From Mesorhizobium sp. M00.F.Ca.ET.216.01.1.1 (GTDB lineage: Bacteria > Pseudomonadota > Alphaproteobacteria > Rhizobiales > Rhizobiaceae): DNA of 64,000 bases. Positions 45,939 to 55,053 of this stretch are shown one piece after another; the first letter of the stretch is position 1, and every line of letters starts with the position of its first letter. Under the pieces are notes generated by a model. That model was not told where the DNA came from. It saw nothing but the letters and a program-made list of their open reading frames with translations, and searched no databases. The stretch is from assembly GCF_004010325.2 (NCBI RefSeq), contig NZ_SADR02000005.1, positions 191,949 through 255,948 of the forward strand. Reading direction: 5' to 3'. A program made the position numbers and the translations under genes.

Positions 45939-48900
45939 TTGGCAATCACGAAGATCCTTGTCGCCAACCGGTCCGAAATCGCCATCCGCGTCTTTCGTGC
46001 GGCCAACGAACTCGGCCTCAAAACCGTGGCGATCTGGGCCGAGGAGGACAAATATTCGCTGCACCGCTTCAAGGCCGACGAGAGCTATCAGGTCGGGCGC
46101 GGGCCGCATCTGGCCAGGGACATGGGACCGATCGAAAGTTATCTGTCGATCGAGGAGGTGATCCGCGTCGCCAGGCTTTCGGGCGCCGATGCCATCCATC
46201 CGGGCTACGGGCTTCTGTCCGAAAGCCCGGAATTCGCCGAAGCCTGCGCCAGCGCCGGCATCACCTTCATCGGGCCCAGGCCGGAGACGATGCGCAGGCT
46301 CGGCAACAAGGTCGCCGCGCGCAATCTGGCGATCGAGGTCGGCGTGCCGGTGGTTCCCGCCACCGATCCCTTGCCGGACGACATGGAAGCGGTAAAAGCA
46401 CTCGCCAAGACCATCGGCTATCCGGTGATGCTTAAGGCATCATGGGGCGGCGGCGGCCGTGGCATGCGCGCCATCCGCGCCGAAGCCGATCTCGCCCGCG
46501 AGGTGACTGAAGGCAAGCGCGAGGCCAAGGCCGCCTTCGGCAAGGACGAGGTCTATCTCGAGAAGCTGATCGAGCGCGCCCGCCACGTCGAGGTGCAGGT
46601 GCTGGGCGACATGCACGGCAACGCCGTGCATCTGTTCGAGCGCGACTGTTCGATCCAGCGCCGCAATCAGAAGGTTGTCGAGCGCGCGCCGGCGCCATAC
46701 CTCGAGATGCCGCAGCGCGAAGAGCTTTGCGGCCACGCGCTGAAGATTGCGCGTGAAACGAGTTATATCGGCGCCGGCACGGTCGAGTTCCTGCAGGACG
46801 CCGATACCGGCAAGTTCTACTTCATCGAGGTCAACCCGCGCATCCAGGTCGAGCACACCGTCACCGAGCAGGTGACCGGCATCGACATCGTAAAGGCGCA
46901 GATCCACATCCTCGACGGTTTTGCCATCGGCACGCCGGAATCGGGTGTGCCGGCGCAAAAGGACATAAGGCTGAACGGCCACGCCCTGCAGTGCCGCATC
47001 ACCACGGAGGATCCCGAGCACAATTTCATCCCGGACTACGGCCGCATCACCGCCTATCGCGGCGCCACCGGCTTCGGCATCCGTCTCGACGGCGGCACTG
47101 CCTATTCGGGCGCGGTCATCACCCGTTTCTACGATCCGCTGCTGGAAAAGGTGACGGCCTGGGCGCCGACGCCGGTCGAGACCATCGCCCGCATGAACCG
47201 GGCTCTGCGCGAATTCCGCATCCGCGGCGTGGCGACCAACCTCACCTTCCTCGAGGCGATCATCAACCACCCGAGCTTCGCCGACAATTCCTACACCACC
47301 AAGTTCATCGATACGACGCCGGAGCTGTTCCAGCAGGTCAAACGGCAGGATCGTGCGACCAAGCTGCTCAACTATCTGGCCGATGTGAGCGTCAACGGCC
47401 ATCCCGAGACGCGCGGCCGGCCCATGCCGAAGGCCGATGCGGCTGCACCGGTGGTGCCCTATCTCAACGGCAAGGTGCCTGATGGCAGCAAGCAGAAGCT
47501 CGATGCGCTCGGACCGGAGAAATTCGCCGCCTGGATGCGCGATCAGACAGAGGTGCTGGTCACCGACACGACGATGCGCGACGGCCACCAGTCGCTGCTC
47601 GCCACCCGGGTGCGCACGTATGACATCGCCGGCATTGCCGGCACCTATGCGCGCGCGCTGCCGCAACTGCTGTCGCTCGAATGCTGGGGCGGTGCGACCT
47701 TCGACGTCGCCATGCGCTTCCTCACCGAGGATCCTTGGGAGCGGCTGTCGCTGGTGCGCGAGGCAGCACCCAACCTGTTGCTGCAGATGCTTCTGCGCGG
47801 CGCCAACGGCGTCGGCTACACCAACTACCCCGACAATGTTGTCCAGCATTTCGTCCGCCAGGCGGCGGATGGCGGCATCGACCTGTTCCGCGTCTTCGAT
47901 TGCCTGAACTGGGTCGAGAACATGCGCGTCGCCATGGACGCGGTCGGCGCCGAGGGCAAGCTGATCGAAGCGGCGATCTGCTATACCGGCGACATACTCG
48001 ATCCGGCACGCGCCAAATACGACCTCAAATATTATGTCGCGCTGGCCAGGGAATTGCAGGCGGCCGGCGCCCATATCGTCGCGGTCAAGGACATGGCCGG
48101 GCTATTGAAGCCGAGCGCTGCCCGCGTGCTGTTCAAGGCACTGCGCGAGGCGACCGACTTGCCGATCCATTTCCATACCCACGACACATCGGGCCTGTCG
48201 GCGGCAACGGTGCTGGCGGCGGTGGAGAGCGGCGTCGACGCCATCGATGCTGCCATGGATTCTTTCTCCGGCAACACCTCGCAGCCCTGCCTGGGCTCGA
48301 TCGTCGAGGCGCTGAAGGGCACCGAGCGGGATCCGGGCCTCGACCCGCAGTGGATCCGGAACATCTCGTTCTACTGGGAGGCGGTACGCAACCAGTACGC
48401 CGCCTTCGAGAGCGACCTGAAGGGACCCGCTTCGGAAGTCTATCTGCACGAGATGCCGGGAGGGCAGTTCACCAATTTGAAGGAACAGGCGCGTTCGCTC
48501 GGGCTGGAGACGCGCTGGCACGAAGTGGCGCAGACCTATCACGACGTCAATCTGATGTTCGGCGACATCGTCAAGGTGACGCCGTCGTCCAAGGTGGTCG
48601 GCGACATGGCGCTGATGATGGTGAGCCAGGACTTGACGGTCGCCGATGTCGAGAACCCCAACAAGGACATCGCCTTCCCGGACTCGGTGGTATCGATGCT
48701 GCGCGGCGATCTCGGCCAATCGCCGGGCGGCTGGCCAGCGGCGCTGCAGAAGAAGGTGCTGAAGGGCGACAAGCCGATCACGGTGCGGCCCGGCTCGCTG
48801 CTCAAGCCAGCCAATCTCAAGGCCAGCCGCAAGGAGATCGAGGAGAAGCTGGAGCGCAAGCTCAGCGAGTTCGAATTCGCCTCGTGGCTGATGTATCCGA

Positions 48901-49397
48901 AGGTGTTTTCTGACTTTGCCGCTGCACAGGAGACCTACGGTCCGGTCAGCGTGCTGCCGACGCCGACCTATTTTTACGGCATGAAACCGGAAGATGAGAT
49001 CTTCGTCGACATCGAGAAGGGCAAGACGTTGGTGGTGCGCTGCCTGGCTATCGGCGACGTCGATGAGAAGGGCATGGTCACCGTGTTCTTCGAGCTCAAC
49101 GGCCAGCCACGCCGGGTGAAGGTGCCTGACCGGGCGCATGGCGCTTCCGCCGCCAAGGCGCGACGCAAGGCGGAGCCGGGCAACGAGGCGCATGTCGGCG
49201 CGCCGATGCCGGGCGTCGTCTCGGCGCTTGCGGTTGCCGCCGGCCAAGCGGTTAAGGCCGGCGACGTGCTGCTGTCGATCGAGGCGATGAAGATGGAGAC
49301 GGCGCTGCATGCCGAACGTGACGGAGTGATCGCCGAAGTGCTGGTCAAAGCCGGTGACCAGATCGATGCCAAGGATCTGCTGATCGCATTCGGGTAG
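45939..49397 (+). CDS. pyc: Pyruvate carboxylase
   Basis: A single-chain 1152-residue biotin enzyme making oxaloacetate from pyruvate and bicarbonate. Domains: biotin carboxylase (1-460, ASWGGGGRGMR ATP site, FIEVNPRIQVEHT), carboxyltransferase (about 540-830, TTMRDGHQSLLATR, FDCLNWVENMR), and the C-terminal biotinyl domain with Lys in EAMKMET near 1118. TTG 45939 is chosen as start: GGAG lies eight bases upstream and LAITKILVANRSEIAI matches the family N-terminus and length. An ATG start is absent. Confidence 0.97.
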   Translation: MAITKILVANRSEIAIRVFRAANELGLKTVAIWAEEDKYSLHRFKADESYQVGRGPHLARDMGPIESYLSIEEVIRVARLSGADAIHPGYGLLSESPEFAEACASAGITFIGPRPETMRRLGNKVAARNLAIEVGVPVVPATDPLPDDMEAVKALAKTIGYPVMLKASWGGGGRGMRAIRAEADLAREVTEGKREAKAAFGKDEVYLEKLIERARHVEVQVLGDMHGNAVHLFERDCSIQRRNQKVVERAPAPYLEMPQREELCGHALKIARETSYIGAGTVEFLQDADTGKFYFIEVNPRIQVEHTVTEQVTGIDIVKAQIHILDGFAIGTPESGVPAQKDIRLNGHALQCRITTEDPEHNFIPDYGRITAYRGATGFGIRLDGGTAYSGAVITRFYDPLLEKVTAWAPTPVETIARMNRALREFRIRGVATNLTFLEAIINHPSFADNSYTTKFIDTTPELFQQVKRQDRATKLLNYLADVSVNGHPETRGRPMPKADAAAPVVPYLNGKVPDGSKQKLDALGPEKFAAWMRDQTEVLVTDTTMRDGHQSLLATRVRTYDIAGIAGTYARALPQLLSLECWGGATFDVAMRFLTEDPWERLSLVREAAPNLLLQMLLRGANGVGYTNYPDNVVQHFVRQAADGGIDLFRVFDCLNWVENMRVAMDAVGAEGKLIEAAICYTGDILDPARAKYDLKYYVALARELQAAGAHIVAVKDMAGLLKPSAARVLFKALREATDLPIHFHTHDTSGLSAATVLAAVESGVDAIDAAMDSFSGNTSQPCLGSIVEALKGTERDPGLDPQWIRNISFYWEAVRNQYAAFESDLKGPASEVYLHEMPGGQFTNLKEQARSLGLETRWHEVAQTYHDVNLMFGDIVKVTPSSKVVGDMALMMVSQDLTVADVENPNKDIAFPDSVVSMLRGDLGQSPGGWPAALQKKVLKGDKPITVRPGSLLKPANLKASRKEIEEKLERKLSEFEFASWLMYPKVFSDFAAAQETYGPVSVLPTPTYFYGMKPEDEIFVDIEKGKTLVVRCLAIGDVDEKGMVTVFFELNGQPRRVKVPDRAHGASAAKARRKAEPGNEAHVGAPMPGVVSALAVAAGQAVKAGDVLLSIEAMKMETALHAERDGVIAEVLVKAGDQIDAKDLLIAFG

Positions 49398-49544
49398 TTG
49401 TCGGGGAGCTTTGTCTGCGCCTGGCAGCAGCACTTCATGCCGCATCGATAATATCTTGACCCGCCGCGCCCGGTCGGGCATCGAACCCGCTGCAAATTCG
49501 CCGCTCACATTCGAGTCGCGGCGAGAAACGACGCGGAGAGAAAT

Positions 49545-49805
49545 ATGGCCGACGACATCACCGAGACCAGCCAGACTGTTGCCGCCAGCCAGTTGCGCGC
49601 CTTCATCGAGCGCATCGAGCGGCTCGAGGAAGAGAAGAAGACCATCGCCGACGACATCAAGGAAGTGTTTGCCGAGGCCAAGGGCACCGGCTTTGACACC
49701 AAGGCGATGCGCTCGATCATCCGGCTACGCAAGAAGGACCAGGCCGAGCGGCAGGAGGAAGAATCCATCCTCGACCTCTACAAGGCCGCGCTCGGCATGG
49801 TGTAA
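49545..49805 (+). CDS. gapR: GapR-type nucleoid-associated protein (DUF2312/UPF0335)
   Basis: An 86-residue helical protein: coiled coil [31 protein letters not shown] then [16 protein letters not shown], the DUF2312 signature. In Caulobacter this family (GapR) clamps overtwisted DNA ahead of forks and polymerases and is essential. ATG 49545 follows GGAGAGAAAT. Family identity is strong; function is by analogy. Confidence 0.92.
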   Translation: MADDITETSQTVAASQLRAFIERIERLEEEKKTIADDIKEVFAEAKGTGFDTKAMRSIIRLRKKDQAERQEEESILDLYKAALGMV

Positions 49806-49859
49806 GGGTAGGAGCCTACTTCAACGGCGATCCTGGTCGCTGAAAAAATGGTTCTACTC

Positions 49860-50315
49860 ATGAGCGAGTTCGACTTCGGCGCCCGTCGAGCCTCGGAGTT
49901 CCGCCATCGCGGTTTCTGGGCTCTGTTCGCGGAGCGGCATCCGGAAGAAAAGACCCGGTTGGCGAGGCGCGGACCATGGTTCTGGCAGCGCGGGCTGCCC
50001 GAATTCCAACTGGTCATCAGCATGTATGTCGCGCCCAGCGAGAACGTGGCCGGCGTCTTCTTCGGCCGTAACCAGAGGCTTGGCGCCACCGAAGCCTGGG
50101 CGCGACTGCGGCCATTTCAGACGGTGATCGAAGACAGATTGAAGCTCAAGCCGGAACAACGTTCCGAGGGGCTTGGCATCAATTCACTGTGGCGCGTGAA
50201 CTGCTTTGCCGAGGACAATTGGCCGGCGATGGCCGACTGGCTGGTGACTGAAGCATCGCGTTTCGAGCGGGCCGTGGCCGAGGTTCTGGGAGACGGTGGC
50301 GAAGCCGGATCCTGA
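49860..50315 (+). CDS. Hypothetical protein (unknown, 151 residues)
   Basis: A soluble protein with a Trp- and Arg-rich N-terminal half (FWALFAERHPEEKTRLARRGPWFWQRG), then LVISMYVAPSENVAGVFFGRN and a C-terminal helix. The style recalls DUF4268-like proteins, but this is not certain. ATG 49860 (MSEFDFG) is preferred to 49848. No operon partner is evident; gapR is 54 bases upstream. Confidence 0.6.
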   Translation: MSEFDFGARRASEFRHRGFWALFAERHPEEKTRLARRGPWFWQRGLPEFQLVISMYVAPSENVAGVFFGRNQRLGATEAWARLRPFQTVIEDRLKLKPEQRSEGLGINSLWRVNCFAEDNWPAMADWLVTEASRFERAVAEVLGDGGEAGS

Positions 50316-50335
50316 ACCACGGTCGTTGCCTGCAT

Positions 50336-50848
50336 TCAAGAGTTTGGCTTCGGCTGGTCGCGGCCGATCTCGTCGAGATGATGTTGCAGCGCCAGATGGT
50401 CGAGCGTACCCATCGGCAGGTTGACGAACAGCGAGATGCGATTGTTGAGCATGCGATAGGCATCAGCGAAGGCGAAATGAAGTTCGGCTTCGGTGCCCTT
50501 CGCTTTGGCGGGGTCCGGTATTGCCCAAAGCGCGGTCATTGGATGACCGGGCCAGATCGGACAGGACTCATTAGCGGTGCTATCGCAAACCGTGAAGACG
50601 AAGTTCATTTCCGGCGCGTCGGGCTCGGCGAATTCGTCCCAGCTTTTCGAGCGGGCGAAGCTCGTATCGTAGTTGAGACTTTCGAGCAGCTGCAGCGCGT
50701 AGGGATTGACCTTGCCCTTCGGCTGCGAACCAGCGGAAAAGGCCTTGAACTTGCCAGCGCCGATCCGATTGAGGATGGCTTCCCCCATGATGGATCGCGC
50801 CGAATTGGCGTTGCAGAGAAACAGGACGTTGTAGATATTATCGCTCAT
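50336..50848 (-). CDS. arsC: Arsenate reductase of the low-molecular-weight phosphatase type
   Basis: A 170-residue protein with the P-loop CX5R motif Cys12-Arg18 in VLFLCNANSARSI and two later Cys, Cys88 and Cys96 (FTVCDS and ESCPIWPG), which fit the intramolecular disulfide relay of thioredoxin-linked ArsC. It reduces arsenate to arsenite. No arsB, acr3 or arsR lies beside it. ATG 50848 is the family start; the frame open to 51070 is not coding-like. Confidence 0.85.
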   Translation of the reverse strand: MSDNIYNVLFLCNANSARSIMGEAILNRIGAGKFKAFSAGSQPKGKVNPYALQLLESLNYDTSFARSKSWDEFAEPDAPEMNFVFTVCDSTANESCPIWPGHPMTALWAIPDPAKAKGTEAELHFAFADAYRMLNNRISLFVNLPMGTLDHLALQHHLDEIGRDQPKPNS

Positions 50849-51057
50849 CGCAAGACTTCCCCTGGCAGGCGACTGGATGATCGGCGGCAGATCCGGCAGA
50901 CACGGTTGCTTTGCCGCTAACGAGAGGCGAAGTAGAAAGGTTTCGCGACTGTTTGATGACAATCTGTCAAGTGATGTGCTCGCGTGGGCTCGATGAGCGC
51001 TTTGCGCTGAGGTATGCCGCGTTCGAAGTCTGCTGTCGAAGAGAGAAGGCCGCGTCG

Positions 51058-51402
51058 ATGAATGCTCCAAAGCTGTTGGAAGGCGAAGACGGCAAGGCAG
51101 GCGGTGCAGCGGGCTTCTTCCGCTCGCGCTGGCAAGGCATGGTGCCGCTCGACCGGCTGTTCTGGCGCGACCTGGTCGTTGTCGGCAGTGCGATCAACCT
51201 CGCATCGTCGGTCGCGGCGCTCATCCTGCTCGGGCTGAAGCTGTCGCTTGCGCTGGTTCTGGCGGTGCATTTCGCGCCGGTGCCCTACAACATCTTTCTG
51301 ACCTTTGCCGTCTGGCGAACGACGGAAAAAACCGGCGGCGCCAAGGCTTGGATGATGACTCTCGGCGCCACATTGTGGCTGATCCTGGTGGTGGTCGTCT
51401 GA
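51058..51402 (+). CDS. Small membrane protein (unknown)
   Basis: A 114-residue protein with two membrane helices at about 44-66 (LVVVGSAINLASSVAALILLGL) and 72-85, plus a third hydrophobic end. Its N-terminus is polar with Lys/Glu. ATG 51058 has GAGAAGG upstream; the frame is open further back but lacks family features. Function unknown. Confidence 0.6.
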   Translation: MNAPKLLEGEDGKAGGAAGFFRSRWQGMVPLDRLFWRDLVVVGSAINLASSVAALILLGLKLSLALVLAVHFAPVPYNIFLTFAVWRTTEKTGGAKAWMMTLGATLWLILVVVV

Positions 51403-51450
51403 CAAGCGCGAGCCTCATTGCGCCGGATATCTGCTCTGCGATCTGCAAAT

Positions 51451-51480
51451 AAAAGGGGCGGCTGAAGTCGCCCTTTTTAT
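51451..51480. terminator. Bidirectional terminator between the membrane protein and msrB
   Basis: AAAAGGGGCGGC-TGAA-GTCGCCCTTTTT is a hairpin with one bulged G and one G-T pair, A-rich on the left and T-rich on the right. Genes on both sides converge here. Confidence 0.75.
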
Positions 51481-51510
51481 AGTTCGATAGTTCGGCGATT
51501 TAACTGCCGC

Positions 51511-51915
51511 TTAGGCCGCCGGCTCGAATTTCAGCGCTACGCCGTTGATGCAATAGCGCAGGCCGGTCGGCGGCGGGCCGTCGTCGAAGATGTGGCCGAG
51601 ATGACTGCCGCAGCGGGCACAATGGCATTCGGTGCGCACCATTCCGTAGCTGCGGTCGACGGTGGTCTCGACCGAACCCGGCACCGGGTCGTTGAAGCTC
51701 GGCCAGCCGGTGCCGCTCTCGAACTTTAGCTTGGATTCGAACAAAGGCTGGTCGCAGCCGACGCAGGAAAAGGTACCGGCGCGCTTCTCGTAGAGCAAAG
51801 CGCAGCTTCCCGGACGCTCGGTGCCATGGTTACGCATGACTGCATGTTGCTCGGGCGTCAGCCGGGCGCGCCATTCGGCATCGGTGCGGGTGACGGGGTA
51901 GGCATGGGTGTCCAT
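51511..51915 (-). CDS. msrB: Peptide-methionine (R)-S-oxide reductase MsrB
   Basis: A 134-residue enzyme repairing oxidised methionine. Zinc ligands are two CxxC pairs (SCVGCD and CARCGS), the catalytic Cys is in RYCINGVALKF near the end, and FESGTGWPSF is the substrate-site motif. No signal peptide, so cytoplasmic. ATG 51915 follows GAGGAGATATTC. Confidence 0.95.
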   Translation of the reverse strand: MDTHAYPVTRTDAEWRARLTPEQHAVMRNHGTERPGSCALLYEKRAGTFSCVGCDQPLFESKLKFESGTGWPSFNDPVPGSVETTVDRSYGMVRTECHCARCGSHLGHIFDDGPPPTGLRYCINGVALKFEPAA

Positions 51916-52009
51916 GAATATCTCCTCAGCCTTGGCGGCTCGTTATTGGTTGCAGTCTATCTTCGCCCCAACATAGGCATTTGTTACAGGCACGCCCAGC
52001 GCGAGAATG

Positions 52010-53200
52010 TCAGTGCTTGCGCGAAAGCTGCCTTGTCGCGGCTTCGAGCCCGGCCAGGGTCAGCGGGAACATGCGGCCGTCGAAGATGTCGCGGATCATG
52101 GCGATCGAATGGGTGTAGCCCCAGTTCTTTTCGCTTTCCGGGTTGAGCCATACCGCATTCGGCCACTGCTGCAGGAGCCGGCTGAGCCAGACGGCGCCGG
52201 CCTCCGGGTTCCAGTGCTCGACCGAGCCGCCGGGATGCGCGATCTCGTAAGGGCTCATCGAGGCGTCGCCGACGACGATCACCTTGTAGTCCGGCCCGTA
52301 TTTGTGGAGGAGGTCGAAAGTTGGGACCGTCTCGGCATGGCGGCGGCGATTGTCCTTCCACACGCCTTCGTAGAGGCAATTGTGGAAGTAGAAATATTCG
52401 AGCTGGCGGAATTCGGCGCGGGCAGCCGAAAACAATTCCTCGACGCTCCTGACGTGATCGTCCATCGAGCCGCCGACATCGAAGAACATCAGCAGTTTCA
52501 CCGCATTGCGGCGTTCGGGCCTTGTCTGCACATCGAGATAGCCGTGCTCGGCGGTGGCGTGGATGGTGCCGGGCAGGTCGAACTCTTCCTCGGCGCCTTC
52601 GCGCACCCAGCGGCGCAGGCGCTTCAGCGCGATCTTGATGTTGCGGGTGCCGAGCTCGACGGAATCGTCGAAGTTTTTGAACTCGCGCCTGTCCCAGACT
52701 TTTACCGCGCGGCGGTTGCGGCTTTCGTGCTGGCCGATGCGCACGCCTTCGGGATTGTAGCCATAGGCGCCGAAAGGCGAGGTGCCGCCGGTGCCGATCC
52801 ATTTCGAGCCACCCTGGTGGCGGCCCTTCTGCTCCTCCAGCCGCTGCTTCAGCGTTTCCATCAGCTTTTCGAAACCGCCGAGTGCTGTGATCAGCTTTTT
52901 CTCCTCGTCGGTCAGGTGCTTTTCGGCAAGCCGGCGCAGCCATTCTTCCGGGATATTTTCGGCATCGACCGCACCTGTACCGGCCAGTGCCTCGACACCC
53001 CTGAAGATGTGCGAAAAGACCTGGTCGAAGCGGTCGATGTGGCGCTCGTCCTTCACCAATGCGGCGCGGGCGAGGTAGTAAAAACCCTCGACGTCATAGT
53101 CGACCAGCCCGGCTTCCAACCCTTTCAGCAGCGACAGGTATTCCCGGAGAGAGACGGGAACGCGTGCTGCTTTCAGTTCTAGGAAGAAGGGGATGAACAT
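52010..53200 (-). CDS. VWA-domain protein (CoxE-like)
   Basis: A 396-residue protein with an N-terminal helical part (FIPFFLELKAARVPVSLREYLSLL) and a von Willebrand A domain in the second half. The metal-site motif is FDVGGSMDD (DxGxS) at about residue 240. Family members often pair with a MoxR-type ATPase, and such a gene lies 530 bases away on the same strand with a GNAT gene between, so a chaperone or metal-insertion role is inferred. Confidence 0.85.
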   Translation of the reverse strand: MFIPFFLELKAARVPVSLREYLSLLKGLEAGLVDYDVEGFYYLARAALVKDERHIDRFDQVFSHIFRGVEALAGTGAVDAENIPEEWLRRLAEKHLTDEEKKLITALGGFEKLMETLKQRLEEQKGRHQGGSKWIGTGGTSPFGAYGYNPEGVRIGQHESRNRRAVKVWDRREFKNFDDSVELGTRNIKIALKRLRRWVREGAEEEFDLPGTIHATAEHGYLDVQTRPERRNAVKLLMFFDVGGSMDDHVRSVEELFSAARAEFRQLEYFYFHNCLYEGVWKDNRRRHAETVPTFDLLHKYGPDYKVIVVGDASMSPYEIAHPGGSVEHWNPEAGAVWLSRLLQQWPNAVWLNPESEKNWGYTHSIAMIRDIFDGRMFPLTLAGLEAATRQLSRKH

Positions 53201-53207
53201 CGACTAT

Positions 53208-53654
53208 CTACAGCAGATCATACTCGATAAAGCCGGTTCTGCGCGCCACGTGGTCGTAGAGCTTGCGTGCGGTGGTGTTGGTTTCGTGGGTCATCCAGTA
53301 GACGTTCTTGACGCCGATCTTGCCGGCTTCCTGCTTCACCGCCTCGATGAGGGCAGCACCGACGCCCTTGCCGCGCACCTCCGGGTCGGCGAACAGATCC
53401 TGCAGGTAACAGTTGTTTTTCTCCGACCAGCAGGAGCGGTGGTAGAGGTAATGCGTCAAGCCGACAGCCTTGCCGTCGAAGATAGCGATGAAGCCTTTCG
53501 GCTCGAACTCACCCACCGTGAACAGCCGCTTCCAGGTGATGACGTAGACCTCTTCCGGCAGCCTGGTTTCGTAGAAGGTCAGGTAGGCCGTCCACAGCCG
53601 CTGCCAGTCGGCATGGTCGGACTGCGCCAGTGGGCGGGCGGTGATTTCGGTCAT
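53208..53654 (-). CDS. GNAT-family N-acetyltransferase
   Basis: A 148-residue acetyltransferase: LQDLFADPEVRGKGVGAALIEAV holds the acetyl-CoA motif (RGKGVG) and TNTTARKLYDHVARRTGFIEY the C-terminal motif. Eight bases separate its stop from the VWA gene's start on the same strand, so it may be in one transcript with it. Substrate unknown. Confidence 0.85.
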   Translation of the reverse strand: MTEITARPLAQSDHADWQRLWTAYLTFYETRLPEEVYVITWKRLFTVGEFEPKGFIAIFDGKAVGLTHYLYHRSCWSEKNNCYLQDLFADPEVRGKGVGAALIEAVKQEAGKIGVKNVYWMTHETNTTARKLYDHVARRTGFIEYDLL

Positions 53655-53732
53655 TTCATTTCCCTCCGAAGGTTCGGGTCGAAGCTGCCTCCCTGTTCGG
53701 GTGTTCGCAACAGTCCACAGCCGGGAAAACCG

Positions 53733-54572
53733 CTACTGCTGCCGTCTCGCCATGAAGGCCAGCCGCTCGAAAAGATGCACGTCGTGTTCGTTCTTCAGCA
53801 GAGCACCATGCAGCTTGGGCAGCGCGTTCCTTGGGTCGGCGCGCAGATCCTCGGGCGCGATGTCGTCGGCGACCAGCAGCCGGATCCAGTCGAGCGCCTC
53901 TGAGGTCGAGGGCTTCTTCTTCAGGCCCGGCACATCGCGGATCTCATAGAACTGGGTGAGAGCGGCCCGCACCAGGTTCTGCTTGATGTCGGGATAGTGC
54001 ACGTCGACTATTCTGTGCAGCGTCTCGACGTCGGGAAAGCGGATGTAGTGGAAGAAGCAGCGGCGCAGGAAGGCGTCCGGCAGCTCCTTCTCGTTGTTGG
54101 AGGTGATGATGACGATCGGCCTGACGGCGGCGCGGATCGTCTCGCCGGTCTCGTAGACGAAGAACTCCATTCTATCGAGTTCCTGCAGCAGGTCGTTGGG
54201 AAACTCGATGTCGGCCTTGTCGATCTCGTCGATCAGAAGCACGACCTTTTTACCGGCAGCGAAGGCATCCCACAGCTTGCCGCGCTTGATGTAGTTGCGG
54301 ATGTCGTTGAAGCGCTCGTCGCCGAGCTGGCTGTCGCGCAGCCGTGAAACGGCGTCATATTCGTAAAGGCCCTGCTGCGCCCTCGTCGTCGACTTGACAT
54401 GCCATTCGATTAGCTCGAGGCCAAGCGCTGCCGCCACCTGCCGGGCAAGCTCGGTCTTGCCGGTGCCGGGCTCTCCCTTGACCAGCAATGGCCGCTCCAG
54501 CGCGATTGCCGCGTTGACGGCCACCATCAGATCCTTGTCGGCGACATAGGCCGCCGTGCCTTCGAAACGCAT
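53733..54572 (-). CDS. MoxR-family AAA ATPase
   Basis: A 279-residue AAA+ ATPase. Walker A GEPGTGKTEL at about 33-42, Walker B VVLLIDEIDKAD, sensor region ITSNNEKELPDAFLRRC with the arginine finger. MoxR proteins with VWA partners mature metal enzymes; the CoxE-like gene lies downstream. ATG 54572 (MRFEGTAAYV) is the family start; the frame is open further upstream. Confidence 0.9.
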   Translation of the reverse strand: MRFEGTAAYVADKDLMVAVNAAIALERPLLVKGEPGTGKTELARQVAAALGLELIEWHVKSTTRAQQGLYEYDAVSRLRDSQLGDERFNDIRNYIKRGKLWDAFAAGKKVVLLIDEIDKADIEFPNDLLQELDRMEFFVYETGETIRAAVRPIVIITSNNEKELPDAFLRRCFFHYIRFPDVETLHRIVDVHYPDIKQNLVRAALTQFYEIRDVPGLKKKPSTSEALDWIRLLVADDIAPEDLRADPRNALPKLHGALLKNEHDVHLFERLAFMARRQQ

Positions 54573-54731
54573 TCCTGCTCCTCGGTTGTCATGGCAACCG
54601 TAAGCAGGCGGCCTGGCCAGTGCAAGGCGCTGCGGCGATCCGCGCATCGGCGCCGGCCCGGCAGAAGGCAAGTGTCACGAATAAAGCCGTCGAGCATGCC
54701 GGTCTCTCTGGCGCTTGATCGACCATCGGCC

Positions 54732-54737
54732 TATATT
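54732..54737 (+). promoter_or_regulatory. Candidate -10 element of the 6S RNA gene
   Basis: TATATT lies about seven to ten bases before the inferred RNA start in an otherwise GC-rich stretch. The -35 region (TGGCGC at 17 bases) is weak. Confidence 0.4.
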
Positions 54738-54743
54738 AACGAG

Positions 54744-54890
54744 GACGGTCTGCGCTTCCCGGCAGGAGAACATTTTCCCCGGGGGCCTTAACGATCCTTA
54801 GGGAGCTGTCCCTGGGAAGACCCGTGGGTTTTCTCACACGGCGCCCACCTACTTTGTAGGTTCCCGGGATCGCTCTCTCCACCGGTTGTG
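54744..54890 (+). ncRNA. ssrS: 6S RNA (ssrS) candidate
   Basis: The region lies directly upstream of the 5-formyl-THF cyclo-ligase gene, the classical place of 6S RNA in proteobacteria, and has no protein-coding frame. It contains CCGTGGG...CACACGGCGCCCACCT and the hairpin ACCTAC-TTT-GTAGGT (54848-54862), words I associate with alphaproteobacterial 6S RNA. 6S RNA binds the housekeeping RNA polymerase. Boundaries are approximate; a covariance search would decide. Confidence 0.7.
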
Positions 54891-55053
54891 TGGATCGTCA
54901 CTTTCCCGAGAAATCCCGATTTCGGCGCATCCGCGTCAAACCGCTTTTTGCGGTCCTCATTGACTGAGAAGTCAACTCCGATCGTCGAAATCGGTTTTCC
55001 TTGACCTGCATCCGAACTTGGGATTTTTCTCCGGCTCTGCAAATAGGCCTCCT

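Noticed and set aside
46440..49508. Two long reverse-strand frames over pyc
   Set aside because: Shadows of the pyruvate carboxylase frame with no family resemblance.
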